Of a DNA stretch of 64,000 bases, positions 33,100-44,479 are shown in pieces. The notes beneath the pieces are model-generated. The model did no database searches and was not told where the DNA came from. It was given only the letters and a program-made list of their open reading frames with translations. This stretch comes from Ashinkailepas kermadecensis (lineage: Eukaryota; Arthropoda; Thecostraca; Neolepadidae). Made by a program: the position numbers and the translations under genes. Positions within the stretch are counted from its first letter, which is position 1; the number at the start of each line of letters is the position of its first letter. The DNA is taken from NCBI GenBank assembly GCA_034440615.1, contig JAOTOM010005179.1, positions 1,608,001 to 1,672,000 on the forward strand. The letters run 5' to 3'.

Positions 33100-33307
33100 T
33101 GTTGTCAATTATTATTATTTTTTTAATGGGCCCTTTGCCAAATAGTGGTCGAAATCCGGTGCTTTTAACCAAAATAGTGGGGAATGGGCACCCTCCAAAT
33201 CGTTCACCCCCCTGATGCAATTCCGGTAGTTGGGGGGGGGGGGGGGGGTGACGTCGAAAACCGAAAGTTGCCCCCCCCCCAAAACCGGTGGACTAGATCC
33301 GCCAGTG
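33100..33307 (-). mobile_element. partial element with GATCCGCCAGTG end
   Basis: Ends with GATCCGCCAGTG at 33296-33307, the same terminus as the neighbouring MITE in inverse orientation. It has long G (33233-33249) and C (33271-33281) tracts and GGGCCC inside. No left terminus was found, so it is probably truncated or a different subfamily. Confidence 0.5.
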
Positions 33308-33768
33308 AACTGCGCAATGATAAACCAACCCGAAAACAAACTAAAGCGAAGAGTTCGATATTTCTTAATTGCTAGACGTCCCTTGTCGGGTTTCATTAGT
33401 GATTAAATCATGTTCTAATCTGGTATAGGCAGGTTCAGTGATGTGCTCGAGAGTGTTCTTGCCAGACGTGGGTTAATTTTTCCTCTAATTCATCGTGAAT
33501 GGATATGAAAATGTATGGAGAGCATTTCGAATATGCACCTTTTTGCATGAGTTATCTTCTTCATCTGCCTTACTTTCAGGAATTTCTAGTGTTGTTTGTT
33601 GTCTTTGTATTAGCTTCTTTAAGTTTTGCAAACTCTTCTCCCTTAGGTTTGTTCGACTATTATACAGGACATTTTTCAAAGACAGCTTTTTACTTCTCTG
33701 ATTATCCTGATGAGGATGTTTCTATAATGTTTGCATCGCACACTTACATTAATGTTTGTATCTGTCGG
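33308..33768. other. unique sequence, no gene recognised
   Basis: A lysine-rich 64-codon minus-strand frame (33485-33679) and two plus-strand frames overlap. None has a known domain, and none is supported by clear splice sites. Confidence 0.4.
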
Positions 33769-34385
33769 TCATGTTAATCATTGTTTGGCAGCGTCTGTCT
33801 TGTGTACGTGTGCATCATCGTCTGTCATATCGATCATTGCTTGTCACCTGCTGTTATATCGATCTTGCTCAACAGTGTCTATCATATCAATCATTGTCTG
33901 TCACCTGCTGTCATGTCGATCCTGTCTTTCGGTGCCATCATGTCGATCATTGTACGTCACTGTCTGCCAAGTCGATACTGTTTCTCGGTGTCATCATGTC
34001 GATCATTATCCATCAGTGTCTATCATGTCGACCATTGCCTGCCGCCTGCTGTCATGTCGATCTTGTCTATCAGTGTCTGTCAGGTCGATCATTGTACGTC
34101 ACTCTCCATCATGTCGATCATTGCACGTCACTGTCTGTCAGGTCGATCATTGTACGTCACTGTCTATCATGTCGATCATTGCACGTCACTGTCCATCATG
34201 TCGATCATTGCACGTCACTGTCTGTTATGTCGATCATTGCACGTTACTGTCTGTCAGGTCGATCATTGCACGTTACTGTCTGTCATGTCGATCATTGTAT
34301 GTCACTGTCTATCATGTCGATCATTACACGTCACTGTCTGTTATGTCGATCATTGCCTGTCGCTGCCTGCCCTGTAGAGCATTGT
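33769..34385. repeat. minisatellite, 29-bp unit x ~21
   Basis: GTCGATCAT landmarks at 34142 and 34171 show a 29-bp step. Core GTCGATCATTGCACGTCACT then GTCTGTCAT. The 5' part (33769-34010) is more diverged than the 3' part. All three plus-strand frames are open, as expected for a stop-free 29-bp unit. Confidence 0.96.
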
Positions 34386-34796
34386 TTCTGATCGTAAATT
34401 TGGAATGCCCCTACTCATCAATAGGTAGGCTATCCTCCGATATCCGTATGACTTTGACACGCTAAGTCGCCAATTTTTAGTTTAGCATTTTTAGTCATGA
34501 TTGGAAGTGCATGCAGCAACTGCATAGTGTTCGTATAAGCGGAGCATCCCGTGGTGTGAAAAGGACGCTACCTGAAGCCAGCACCAAGTACATGAGAGCA
34601 TAAGAAGGCATTTTCAGCTGATGAATATCGCTATTCAAATTGTTCATGATTTTTCAACCAACCTTGAGGCTAACCTCATGATATTGAGGTAATCGTTTCC
34701 AAAGTAGATCAACCAGCAGAAAACCGTCCATTTAATTTCAACGCAATGCAATCCACAAGTCAGCCATATGAGTCCCAAGTAGTTTCATATTTCTGT
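34386..34796. other. unique sequence
   Basis: Nothing recognised. Confidence 0.5.
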
Positions 34797-34980
34797 GATG
34801 GGGCTCAAACCCTGCTGACATTCACCGGAGCCATGGGGCTCAAACCCCTCTGGCATTCACCGGAGCCCTGGGGCTCAAACTCTCTGACATTCACCGGAGC
34901 GCTAGGGTTCAAACCCCTCTGACTTCCACCGGAACCTGGGGATCAAACCACTCTGACGTTTACCAGAGCGCCCGGAATAA
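34797..34980. repeat. minisatellite, ~35-bp unit x 5
   Basis: GGGCTCAAAC landmarks at 34801, 34836 and 34871 (35-bp step), then two diverged units. Core GGGGCTCAAACCCCTCTGAC then ATTCACCGGAGC. Confidence 0.93.
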
Positions 34981-35909
34981 TTTCTGATTTGAACATGGGC
35001 CCATCGGGCAATCTCTCAAATGTTTTTTTTATGTTACCAGCTTTTTCATAACCAGTCCTTATCCCCTCAACCTTAAGCTTAAGTCATCCATCCATGATGT
35101 AAACTTCGATTGAAGTTCTTCCAACTTGTTGGTAGCACACCTGCACACATGTTGTAACGATCAACATCAATTTTATCACGTGCACGATTAAGGATAATTT
35201 TCACCAGCATTGGTTAACCCGGCCTACTTCTTCCTGCACCAGTTATTGCTATCAATCAATGAGGGTTGGTAGCTCTAAAGTGAGCAGTATTGTTGTATCT
35301 CAGATATTTAATGTAACCGTATGCTCAAAATGCTTTAAAAGTAATCATGTGAAAAATGAAACGCCATATATTGAATAGATTTCGCCAACTGAGCTTCTTC
35401 ACTTCAAGTACGTACACATTTTAATTCCGGTGTGTACTGGAACTAAACGAGCCCAGTGGGTGAAGTATATACATTTTATGGCATGAAATAATTCGCATGA
35501 TTACTTTGGTACAATTCTGAGCAAATAATTACATTTGGTATCGGCTCAACAATGAACAACCAGTCAACAACTGTGTCCACAGTGCTGGTAGAACTATTAT
35601 CTAGATGGACACCGGCATTCTGTCGGATTGTGGTTCGTGTGGCTTTTGAACTAGTCATGATCAAACGATCAGCTCTACACGCAGGGCTCTGAAAACAACT
35701 ATCACCCAAGCTGAGACCATCGTGATGCCTTTTGAAGCAGAGACCTACCTGACATGCTCCATATTTCACCATTTCAGGTATATTGCAGCTTACCAGTGTC
35801 TCTCAGGCACAGCGTAAAGGTTTCAATCGAGGACAACCCACATCGCGAAGTAGTCTACCTCGATGCAGCCTTATTGCTGCAATTATCCGAGGCTGCGGAT
35901 CGCCTGACA
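34981..35909. other. unique sequence, no gene recognised
   Basis: AT-rich with no known coding or RNA feature. The 98-codon frames at 35476-35772 (minus) and 35754-36050 (plus) are not recognised; the second runs into the next array. Confidence 0.5.
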
Positions 35910-37550
35910 ACTGGTCCCACACGTTCTCACGCCTGTCGCTGTCCTGCCGTTGATGACGCTGCCGAGGGGGTGACGAGACTGACAGCGCCGACAACAGCTC
36001 TGCGCCCCCCCACCCACACGTTCTCACGCCTGTGGCTGTCCTGCCGTTGATGACGTTGCCGAGGGGGTGACGAGACTGACAGCGCCGACAACAGCTCTGC
36101 CCCCCCCCCCCCCCACACGTTCTCACGCCTGTGGCTGTCCTGCCGTTGATGGTGCTGTCGAGGGGTGACGAGACTGACAGCGCCGACAACAGCTCTGCCC
36201 CCTCCCCCCACCCCCCACACGTTATCACGCCTGTGGCTGTCCTGCCGTTGATGGTGCTGTCGAGGGGTGACGAGACTGACAGCGCCGACAACAGCTCTGC
36301 GCCCCCCCCCCCCACACGTTATCACGCCTGTGGCTGTCCTGCCGTTGATGGTGCTGTCGAGGGGTGACGAGACTGACAGCGCCGACAACAGTTCTGCCCC
36401 CCCCCCCACACGTTCTCACGTCTGTGGCTGTCCTGCCGTTGATGGTGCTGTCGAGGGGGTGACGAGACTGACAGCGCCGACAACAGCTCTGCCCCCCCCA
36501 CCCCCACACGTTATCACGCCTGTGGCTGTCCTGCCGTTGATGACGCCACCGAGGGGTGACGAGACTGACAGCGCCGACAACAGCTCTGCGCCCCCCCCAC
36601 CCCACACGTTATCACGCCTGTGGCTGTCCTGCCGTTGATGGTGCTGTCGAGGGGGTGACGAGACTGACAGCTCCGACAACAGCTCTGCGCCCCCCACCCC
36701 CACACGTTATCACGCCTGTGGCTGTCCTGCCGTTGATGGTGCTGTCGAGGGGGTGACGAGACTGACAGCGCCGACAACAGCTCTGCGCCCCCCACCCCCA
36801 CACGTTATCACGCCTGTGGCTGTCCTGCCGTTGATGACGCCACCGAGGGGTGACGAGACTGACAGCTCCGACAACAGCTCTGCGCCCCCCACCCCCACAC
36901 GTTATCACGCCTGTGGCTGTCCTGCCGTTGATGGTGCTGTCGAGGGTGACGAGACTGACAGCTCCGACAACAGCTCTGCGCCCCCCACCCCCACACGTTA
37001 TCACGCCTGTGGCTGTCCTGCCGTTGATGGTGCTGTCGAGGGGTGACGAGACTGACAGCGCCGACAACAGCTCTGCGCCCCCCCCCCCCCACACGTTATC
37101 ACGCCTGTGGCTGTCCTGCCGTTGATGACGCCACCGAGGGGTGACGAGACTGACAGCTCCGACAACAGCTCTGCGCCCCCCACCCCCCACGTTATCACGC
37201 CTGTGGCTGTCCTGCCGTTGATGGTGCTGTCGAGGGGGTGACGAGACTGACAGCGCCGACAACAGCTCTGCGCCCCCCACCCCCACGTTATCACGCCTGT
37301 GGCTGTCCTGCCGTTGATGGTGCTGTCGAGGGGTGACGGACTGACAGCGCCGACAACAGCTCTGCGCCCCCCTCCCACACGTTATCACGCCTGTGGCTGT
37401 CTGCCGTTGATGGTGCTGTCGAGGGGTGACGAGACTGACAGCTCCGACAACAGCTCTGCGCCCCCCCCCCCACGTTATCACGCCTGTGGCTGTCCTGCCG
37501 TTGATGACGCCACCGAGGGGGTGACGAGACTGACAGCGCCGACAACGCCA
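35910..37550. repeat. minisatellite, ~97-bp unit x ~17 with poly-C tract
   Basis: ACGTTCTCAC or ACGTTATCAC landmarks at 35921, 36018, 36117, 36219, 36316 and 36410; steps 94-102 bp. Unit pieces: CACGCCTGTGGCTGTCCTGC, CGTTGATGGTGCTGTCGAGG, GGTGACGAGACTGACAGC and GACAACAGCTCTGCGCC. Most length variation is in a C tract of about 6-14 bases before CACACG. A GATGACGCCACCGAGG subtype recurs near 36538, 36832, 37124 and 37502, about every 295-380 bp. Many frames on both strands are by-products. Confidence 0.97.
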
Positions 37551-37742
37551 TCAGTCAATGTAGAACATGCGCACCGTTGACTGAACAATGTCTGCGAACA
37601 AAGAACAAACCGGACCACTGATGCAGTTATCTCGTACATTAAGTTCAAATAACGCAAACAACGGATAGAAATCAGACTTGATTCATTGAAGGCACGCTCT
37701 GCCAGTACTTCGCCACCACCGTTTGCAGGCCAAGCGATATTC
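37551..37742. other. short unique spacer
   Basis: Nothing recognised. Confidence 0.5.
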
Positions 37743-38222
37743 AGGCCAGCGTGCCATTCCGCCTACATACGACACTGCCCCAAATCCACGGGTCAGAGTG
37801 CCATTCCGCCTACATACGACACTGCCCCAAATCGGGTCAGAGTGCCATTCCGCCTATATACGACACTGCCGCAAATCCACGGGTCAGCGTGCCATTCCGC
37901 CTACATACGACACTGCCGCAAATCCACGGGTCAGAGTGCCATTCCGCCTACATACGACACTGCCCCAAATCCACGGGTCAGAGTGCCATTCCGCCTGCAT
38001 ACGACACTGCCCCAAATCCACGGGTCAGAGTGCCATTCCGCCTGCATACGACACTGCCCCAAATCCACGGGTCAGAGTGCCATTCCGCCTACATACGACA
38101 CTGCCCCAAATCCACGGGTCAGAATGCCATTCCGCCTACATACGACACTGCCACAAATCCACCAGTCAGCGTGCCATTCCGCCTACATACGACATTGCCC
38201 CAAATCCACGAGTCAGCGTGAC
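37743..38222. repeat. minisatellite, 47-bp unit x ~10
   Basis: Core GTGCCATTCCGCCTACATAC, then GACACTGCCCCAAATC and CACGGGTCAGA. One unit near 37833 lacks about 7 bp (AAATCGGGTCAG). Variants are GCAAATC for CCAAATC and CTGCATAC for CTACATAC. Confidence 0.96.
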
Positions 38223-38565
38223 CTCCGGATGAGAGCGTTTTGCTCCAGCTTGCCATTGATACAGCTGATGCCGCTGCGTCAGCCCGGTAGTATGCAGTTA
38301 ACACATAGTCGCTTCTCCGCGCTGTGGGTCAGTGGCCTGCGGCTACCCTGGCCAATGCACCCATATCTGGCTGGATCGATAGGTGACTGCCGCCTGAAGT
38401 TCATGCATCCATGTACATGTCCATGTCCATCCTTTGTCCATGTCCATGATGTCGTCTGAAGAGTAGGTACTCAGCGAGGCGCGAATACAGCTACCTTCAC
38501 AACTTCCCGCTGACGACCACGAGCCGACATCACATCTAGCCTCGGCAACCACGGGCCAGCTAAGA
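38223..38565. other. unique spacer
   Basis: Contains a short repeat of CATGTCCATGTCCATCC near 38411-38450. Nothing else recognised. Confidence 0.5.
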
Positions 38566-39665
38566 GTGTGGGATACTGCAGCACCTGACACCAGCCACAT
38601 GTGGGACACTGCAGCACCTGACACCAGCCGCGTGTGGGACACTGCAGCACCTGACACCAGCCGCGTGTGGGACACTGCAGCACCTGACACCAGCCGCGTG
38701 TGGGACACTGCAGCACCTGACACCAGCCGCGTGTGGGACAGTTGTGTACCTGACACTAGCCGCGTTTGTGACACTGGAACACCTGACACAAGCCGCATGT
38801 GGGACACTGGTGTACCTGACACTAGCCGCGTGTGGGACACTGTTGTACCTGACACCAGCTGAGTGTGAGACACTGCAGCACCTGACACCAGCCGCGTGTA
38901 GGACACTGATGTACCTGACACCAGCTGCCTGTGAGACACTGTAGCACCTGACACTAGCTATGTGTGGGACACTGCAGCACCTGACACTAGCTATGTGTGG
39001 GACACTGCAGCACCTGATACTAGCTATGTGTGGGACACTGCATCACCTGACACAAGCCACATGTGGGACACTGCAGTACCTGACACTAGCTGTGTGTGGG
39101 ACACTGCAGCACCTGACACTAGCTGTGTGTGGGACACTGCAGCACCTGACACTAGCTGTGTGTGGGACACTGCAGCACCTGACACTAGCTGTGTGTGGGA
39201 CAATGCAGCACCTGGCACTAGATATGTGTGGGACACTGCATCACCTGACACAAGCCACATGTGGGACACTGCAGTACCTGACACTAGCTGTGTGTGGGAC
39301 ACTGCAGCACCTGACACTAGCTGTGTGTGGGACACTGCAGCACCTGGCACTAGCTATGTGTGGGACACTGCATCACCTGACACAAGCCACATGTGGGACA
39401 CTGCAGCACCTGACACTAGCTGTGTGTGGGACACTGCAGCACCTGACACAAGCCACATGTGGGACACTGCAGCACCTGACACTAGCTGTGTGTGGGACAC
39501 TGCAGCACCTGACACACGCCACATGTGGGACACTGCAGCACCTGACACTAGCTGTGTGTGGGACACTGCAGCACCTGACACAAGCCACACGTGGAACACT
39601 ACAGCACCTGACAGAAGCCACATATATGGAACACTGCAGCACCTGACACGAGCCGCGCGTCGTCA
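38566..39665. repeat. minisatellite, 33-bp unit x ~33, partly dimeric
   Basis: Core GTGGGACACTGCAGCACCTG then ACACTAGCTGT, ACACCAGCCGC or ACACAAGCCAC. The first block (38570-38740) is of the CCAGCCGCG type, the middle is mixed, and the last block (39370-39610) alternates ACTAGCTGTGTG and ACAAGCCACATG, giving a 66-bp higher-order unit. The 11-codon length gives a plus-strand frame of 258 codons, but substitutions between units show no silent-site bias and other frames are open, so I do not call a gene. Confidence 0.97.
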
Positions 39666-40527
39666 GGTGCGTTCCGTCTGTCAACCAATCCATAAGCAGA
39701 CGATTCAGGCTCGGAGGCACGGCTTTGGAGACGGTTAGACGACTGGTGGCCTCCTAAGCGTTACTGTCGGCGCGGCCCAGCCAGTACGAGTCTCTGCGGG
39801 GCATCTCTGCACACGACGATGACAAATGAGACGAAATGAGATATCAATTAATTCATCGTCTACAACAATATATCATCGATAAAACTGGTGAGGGCAAAGG
39901 CCGAAGCTGGAAGGAGGGCTACAAGTGGTACCACAGCTGAGTCAGCCCAGGTTAGTGTCAACCCCTGAAGGGCTTGACGAGGGTTTTCCCGTCGTAAACG
40001 GCGGGAAAGTCTCAGTTTAATATTGCATGCGCACTACGGTGGGTTTTCGCTAGCTCCACGAATAGATCAACAGAACGGAACCGGACACGGATGGTGGCGG
40101 CCGGACCGACACGACCTGGACCTCCGCCTGATGAGGCTGGTCAGACCCGCTCTCTGGTGCGTCGGAGAGCTCAGCTGAGGCGCAGTCATGATCCGGCCCC
40201 AGCTGCTCCCAGCCGCCGCCGGTCGTCTTTGATTTCAGTGTGAATAGTGGCCTGGGTGTCGTTGCCGAGCGGGCATCTAAACAAATAGGTGATTAATATG
40301 TGCTGGTGCGGCGCCTGTGAGCCTGTATACGTGTTCCACGGCCGGAGACGGCAGTGCTGCCCGCCCCGATCAAGTTTCAGTGGATCGCCGCCATCAAAGG
40401 CAGGCCTGCGCCGCTCGCCAGCCCCTTGACGTACCTGAAATAAGCTCGGATGATTAATGGTATCGCTCTCGCATCAGTTGGTGCGACTGAACAGGGCGCG
40501 ATGCCGGCGGGCTCGCGGCAGGTGACC
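39666..40527. promoter_or_regulatory. GC-rich unique island, possible conserved regulatory DNA
   Basis: An array-free, CpG-rich stretch between two arrays. It contains TAAACAAATA (forkhead-like) and TGATTAATA near 40278-40297, GCCGCCAT (Pho/YY1-like core) at 40387-40394, and TGATTAATGG at about 40451. There is no convincing coding frame. Function is inferred from motif texture only. Confidence 0.3.
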
Positions 40528-41365
40528 GGCCCTTCCCACCGACCACGGGCAGGTGACCGGCCTGACCTGAGCCGTCACGGCCGAGGCCCCCGCCCACTGA
40601 CCACAGACAGGTGACCGGCCTGAGCCGTCACGGCCGAGGCCACCGCCCACCGACCACAGGCAGGTGACCGGCCTGAGCCGTCACAGCCGAGGCCCCTGCC
40701 CACCGACCACAGACAGGTGGCCGGCCTGACCTGAGCCGTCACGGCCGAGGACCCTGCCCACCGACCACAGGCAGGTGACCGGCCTGAGCCGTCACAACCG
40801 AGGCCCCTACCCACCGACCACAGACAGGTGACCGGCCTGACCTGAGCCGTCACGGCCGAGGACCCTGCCCACCGACCACAGGCAGGTGACCGGCCTGAGC
40901 CGTCACGGCCGAGGCCCCTGCCCACCGACCACAGACAGGTGACCGGCCTGAGCCGTCACGGCCGAGGCCACCGCCCACCGACCACAGGCAGGTGACCGGC
41001 CTGAGCCGTCACAGCCGAGGCCCCTGCCCACCGACCACAGACAGGTGACCGGCCTGACCTGAGCCGTCACGGCCGAGGACCCTGCCCACCGACCACAGGC
41101 AGGTGACCGGCCTGAGCCGTCACAGCTGAGGCCACCGCCTACCGACCACGGGCAGGTGACCGGCCTGAGCCGTCACGGCCGAGGCCACCGCCCACCGACC
41201 ACAGGCAGGTGACCGACCTGAGCCGTCACAGCTGAGGCCAACGCCCACCGACCACGGGCAGGTGACCGGCCTGAGCCGTCACGGCCGAGGCCCCTGCCCA
41301 CCGACCACAGACAGGTGACCGGCCTGAGCCGTCACGGCCGAGGCCCCTGCCCACCGACCACAGCT
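40528..41365. repeat. minisatellite, 52/57-bp unit x ~16
   Basis: Core GCAGGTGACCGGCCTGAGCC, then GTCACGGCCGAGG and CCCTGCCCACCGACCACA. A 57-bp form carries an extra TGACC (GGCCTGACCTGAGCC). The 57-bp form, with GAGGACCCTG, appears about every third or fourth unit. GCCG-TCA-CGGC in most units forms a small hairpin. Confidence 0.96.
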
Positions 41366-41735
41366 GGCCCACAGATCTCAGCACACTGCCCGCAAAAGCA
41401 GACGGAACCCACTACCAACCGTAACATTTCCTGTGACGAGATTAATTTCTGGAAGATTTCAGCCGTTGCCGGCGTTTTATGAAATGCCTTGTCATTCAGG
41501 AAGTGGCGGATTTTAGTGGATGACTAATTCCAGCTCCTTGGGTTGCGTTGCATTCATAATTGCGCGACTGGTGCCAACGCAAGCTGTCGGCAACCACAGC
41601 GAATAAATGGCTGGTCACACATTGTGCCGTCATTCGTGTGTGTCAGATATATGCACAAGTCGCATGGGCTCAATGCTACCGATGGTAACTGAAAGTAGTT
41701 TGCTCACGTCTGCTTCGCCCACCATTCCGCTCTCG
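41366..41735. other. unique spacer
   Basis: Contains GTTTTATGAAATGCC near 41474, similar to the TTCATGAAATGCC words at 21-22 kb. No gene recognised. Confidence 0.5.
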
Positions 41736-42135
41736 TTGGACTGTTGCGGTCTGCCGTACGTTGGACTGTTGCGGTCTGCCGTACGTTGGACTGTTGCGGT
41801 CTGCCGTACGTTGGACTGTTGCGGTCTGCCGTACGTTGGACTGTTGCGGTCTGCCGTACGTTGGACTGTTGCGGTCTGCCGTACGTTGGACTGTTGCGGT
41901 CTGCCGTACGTTGGACTGTTGCGGTCTGCCGTACGTTGGACTGTTGCGGTCTGCCGTACGTTGGACTGTTGCGGTCTGCCGTACGTTGGACTGTTGCGGT
42001 CTGCCGTACGTTGGACTGTTGCGGTCTGCCGTACGTTGGACTGTTGCGGTCTGCCGTACGTTGGACTGTTGCGGTCTGCCGTACGTTGGACTGTTGCGGT
42101 CTGCCGTACGTTGGACTGTTGCGGTCTGCCGTACG
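41736..42135. repeat. minisatellite, 25-bp unit x 16, perfect
   Basis: Exactly 16 copies of a 25-bp unit (400 bp), starting TTGGACTGTTGCGGTCTGCC and ending GTACG, with no differences that I can see. It runs directly into the 51-bp array through the shared word CTGCCGTACG. The perfect identity makes this the youngest array in the window, or an assembly or polymerase product that needs checking. Confidence 0.98.
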
Positions 42136-44470
42136 CGTCGGTAGCCTATGCAAGGTGGTTTAGTCGCTTCCTCATCCTGCCGCGCGCGTCGGCAGGCTAT
42201 ATATGGTGGCTGAGTCGCTTCCTCATCCTGCCGCGCGCGTCGGCAGGCTATATATGGTGGCTGAGTCGCTGCCCGTCCTGCCGTGCGCGTCGGTAGGCTA
42301 TATATGGTGGCTGAGTCGCTGCCCGTCCTGCCGTGCGCGTCGGTAGGCTATATATGGTGACTGAGTCGGTGCCCCATACTGCCGTGCGCGTCGGTAGACT
42401 ATATATGGTGGCTGAGTCGCTGCCCGTCCTGCCGTACGCGTCGGTAGGCTATATATGGTGGCTGAGTCGCTGCCCGTCCTGCCTTGCGTGTCGGTAGGCT
42501 ATATATGGGGGCTGAGTCGCTGCCCGTCCTGCCGTACGCGTCGGTAGGCTATATATGGTGGCTGAGTCGCTGCCCGTCCTGCCGTACGCGTCGGTAGGCT
42601 ATAATATGGTGGCTGAGTCGCTGCCCGTCCTGCCGTGCGCGTCGGTAGGCTATACATGGTGGCTGAGTCGCTGCCCCGTCCTGCCGTGCGCGTCGGTAGG
42701 CTATATATGGTGGCTGAGTCGCTGCCCCGTCCTGCCGTGCGCGTCGGTAGGCTATATATGGTGGCTGAGTCGCTGCCCCATACTGCCGTGCGCGTCGGTA
42801 GGCTATATATGGTGGCTGAGTCGCTGCCCCATACTGCCGTGCGCGTCGGTAGGCTATATATGGTGGCTGAGTCGCTGCCCCGTCCTGCCGTGCGCGTCGG
42901 TAGGCTATATATGGTGGCTGGGTCGCTGCCCCATACTGCCGTACGCGTCGGCAGGCTATATATGGTGGCTGAGTCGCTGCCCGTCCTGCCGTGCGCGTCG
43001 GTAGGCTATATATGGTGGCTGAGTCGCTGCCCCATACTGCCGCGCGCGTCGGCAGGCTATATATGGTGGCTGAGTCGCTGCCCCGTCCTGCCGTGCGCGT
43101 CGGTAGGCTATATATGGGGGCTGAGTCGCTACCCCATACTGCCGTGCGCGTCGGTAGGCTATATATGGTGGCTGAGTCGCTGCCCGTCCTGCCGTACGCG
43201 TCGGTAGGCTATATATGGTGGCTGAGTCGCTGCCCCATACTGCCGTGCGCGTCGGTAGGCTATATATGGTGGCTGAGTCGCTGCCCGTCCTGCCGTGCGC
43301 GTCGGTAGGCTATATATGGTGGCTGAGTCGCTGCCCCGTCCTGCCGTGCGCGTCGGTAGGCTATATATGGGGGCTGAGTCGCTGCCCCATACTGCCGTGC
43401 GCGTCGGTAGGCTATATATGGTGGCTGAGTCGCTGCCCGTCCTGCCGTACGCGTCGGTAGGCTATATATGGTGGCTGAGTCGCTGCCCCATACTGCCGTG
43501 CGCGTCGGTAGGCTATATATGGTGGCTGAGTCGCTGCCCCATACTGCCGTGCGCGTCGGTAGGCTATATATGGTGGCTGAGTCGCTGCCCCATACTGCCG
43601 TGCGCGTCGGTAGGCTATATATGGTGGCTGAGTCGCTGCCCCATACTGCCGTGCGCGTCGGTAGGCTATATATGGTGGCTGAGTCGCTGCCCCATACTGC
43701 CGTGCGCGTCGGTAGGCTATATATGGTGGCTGAGTCGCTGCCCCATACTGCCGTGCGCGTCGGTAGGCTATATATGGTGGCTGAGTCGCTGCCCCATACT
43801 GCCGTGCGCGTCGGTAGGCTATATATGGTGGCTGAGTCGCTACCCCATACTGCCGTGCGCGTCGGTAGGCTATATATGGTGGCTGAGTCGCTGCCCGTCC
43901 TGCCGTACGCGTCGGTAGGCTATATATGGTGGCTGAGTCGCTGCCCCATACTGCCGTGCGCGTCGGTAGGCTATATATGGTGGCTGAGTCGCTGCCCCAT
44001 ACTGCCGTGCGCGTCGGTAGGCTATATATGGTGGCTGAGTCGCTGCCCCATACTGCCGTGCGCGTCGGTAGGCTATATATGGTGGCTGAGTCGCTGCCCC
44101 ATACTGCCGTGCGCGTCGGTAGGCTATATATGGTGGCTGAGTCGCTGCCCCATACTGCCGTGCGCGTCGGTAGGCTATATATGGTGGCTGAGTCGCTGCC
44201 CCATACTGCCGTGCGCGTCGGTAGGCTATATATGGTGGCTGAGTCGCTGCCCCATACTGCCGTGCGCGTCGGTAGGCTATATATGGTGGCTGAGTCGGTG
44301 CCCCATACTGCCGTGCGCGTCGGTAGGCTATATATGGTGACTGAGTCGGTGCCCCATACTGCCGTGCGCGTCGGTAGGCTATATATGGTGGCTGAGTCGC
44401 TGCCCCATACTGCCGTGCGCGTCGGTAGGCTATATATGGTGGCTGAGTCGCTGCCCCATACTGCCGTGCA
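42126..44470. repeat. minisatellite, 51/50-bp unit x ~46, TATATA in each unit
   Basis: Core CTGCCGTGCGCGTCGGTAGG, then CTATATATGGTGGCTGAGTC and GCTGCCCCATA (51 bp) or GCTGCCCGTC (50 bp). The 5' quarter is a mix of subtypes; 43466-44460 is nearly uniform 51-bp CCCCATA units. Nearly every unit has GGCTATATATGG; a few have TATACATGG or TATAATATGG. The 17-codon length leaves frames open on both strands for hundreds of codons. These are repeat products. Confidence 0.98.
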
Positions 44471-44479
44471 CGTGGTGTG

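Noticed and set aside
38962..39738. 258-codon frame with an 11-residue repeat (WDTAAPDTS type)
   Set aside because: 33-bp unit keeps frame, but substitutions change amino acids freely and the alternative frame over the same DNA is also open for 228 codons.
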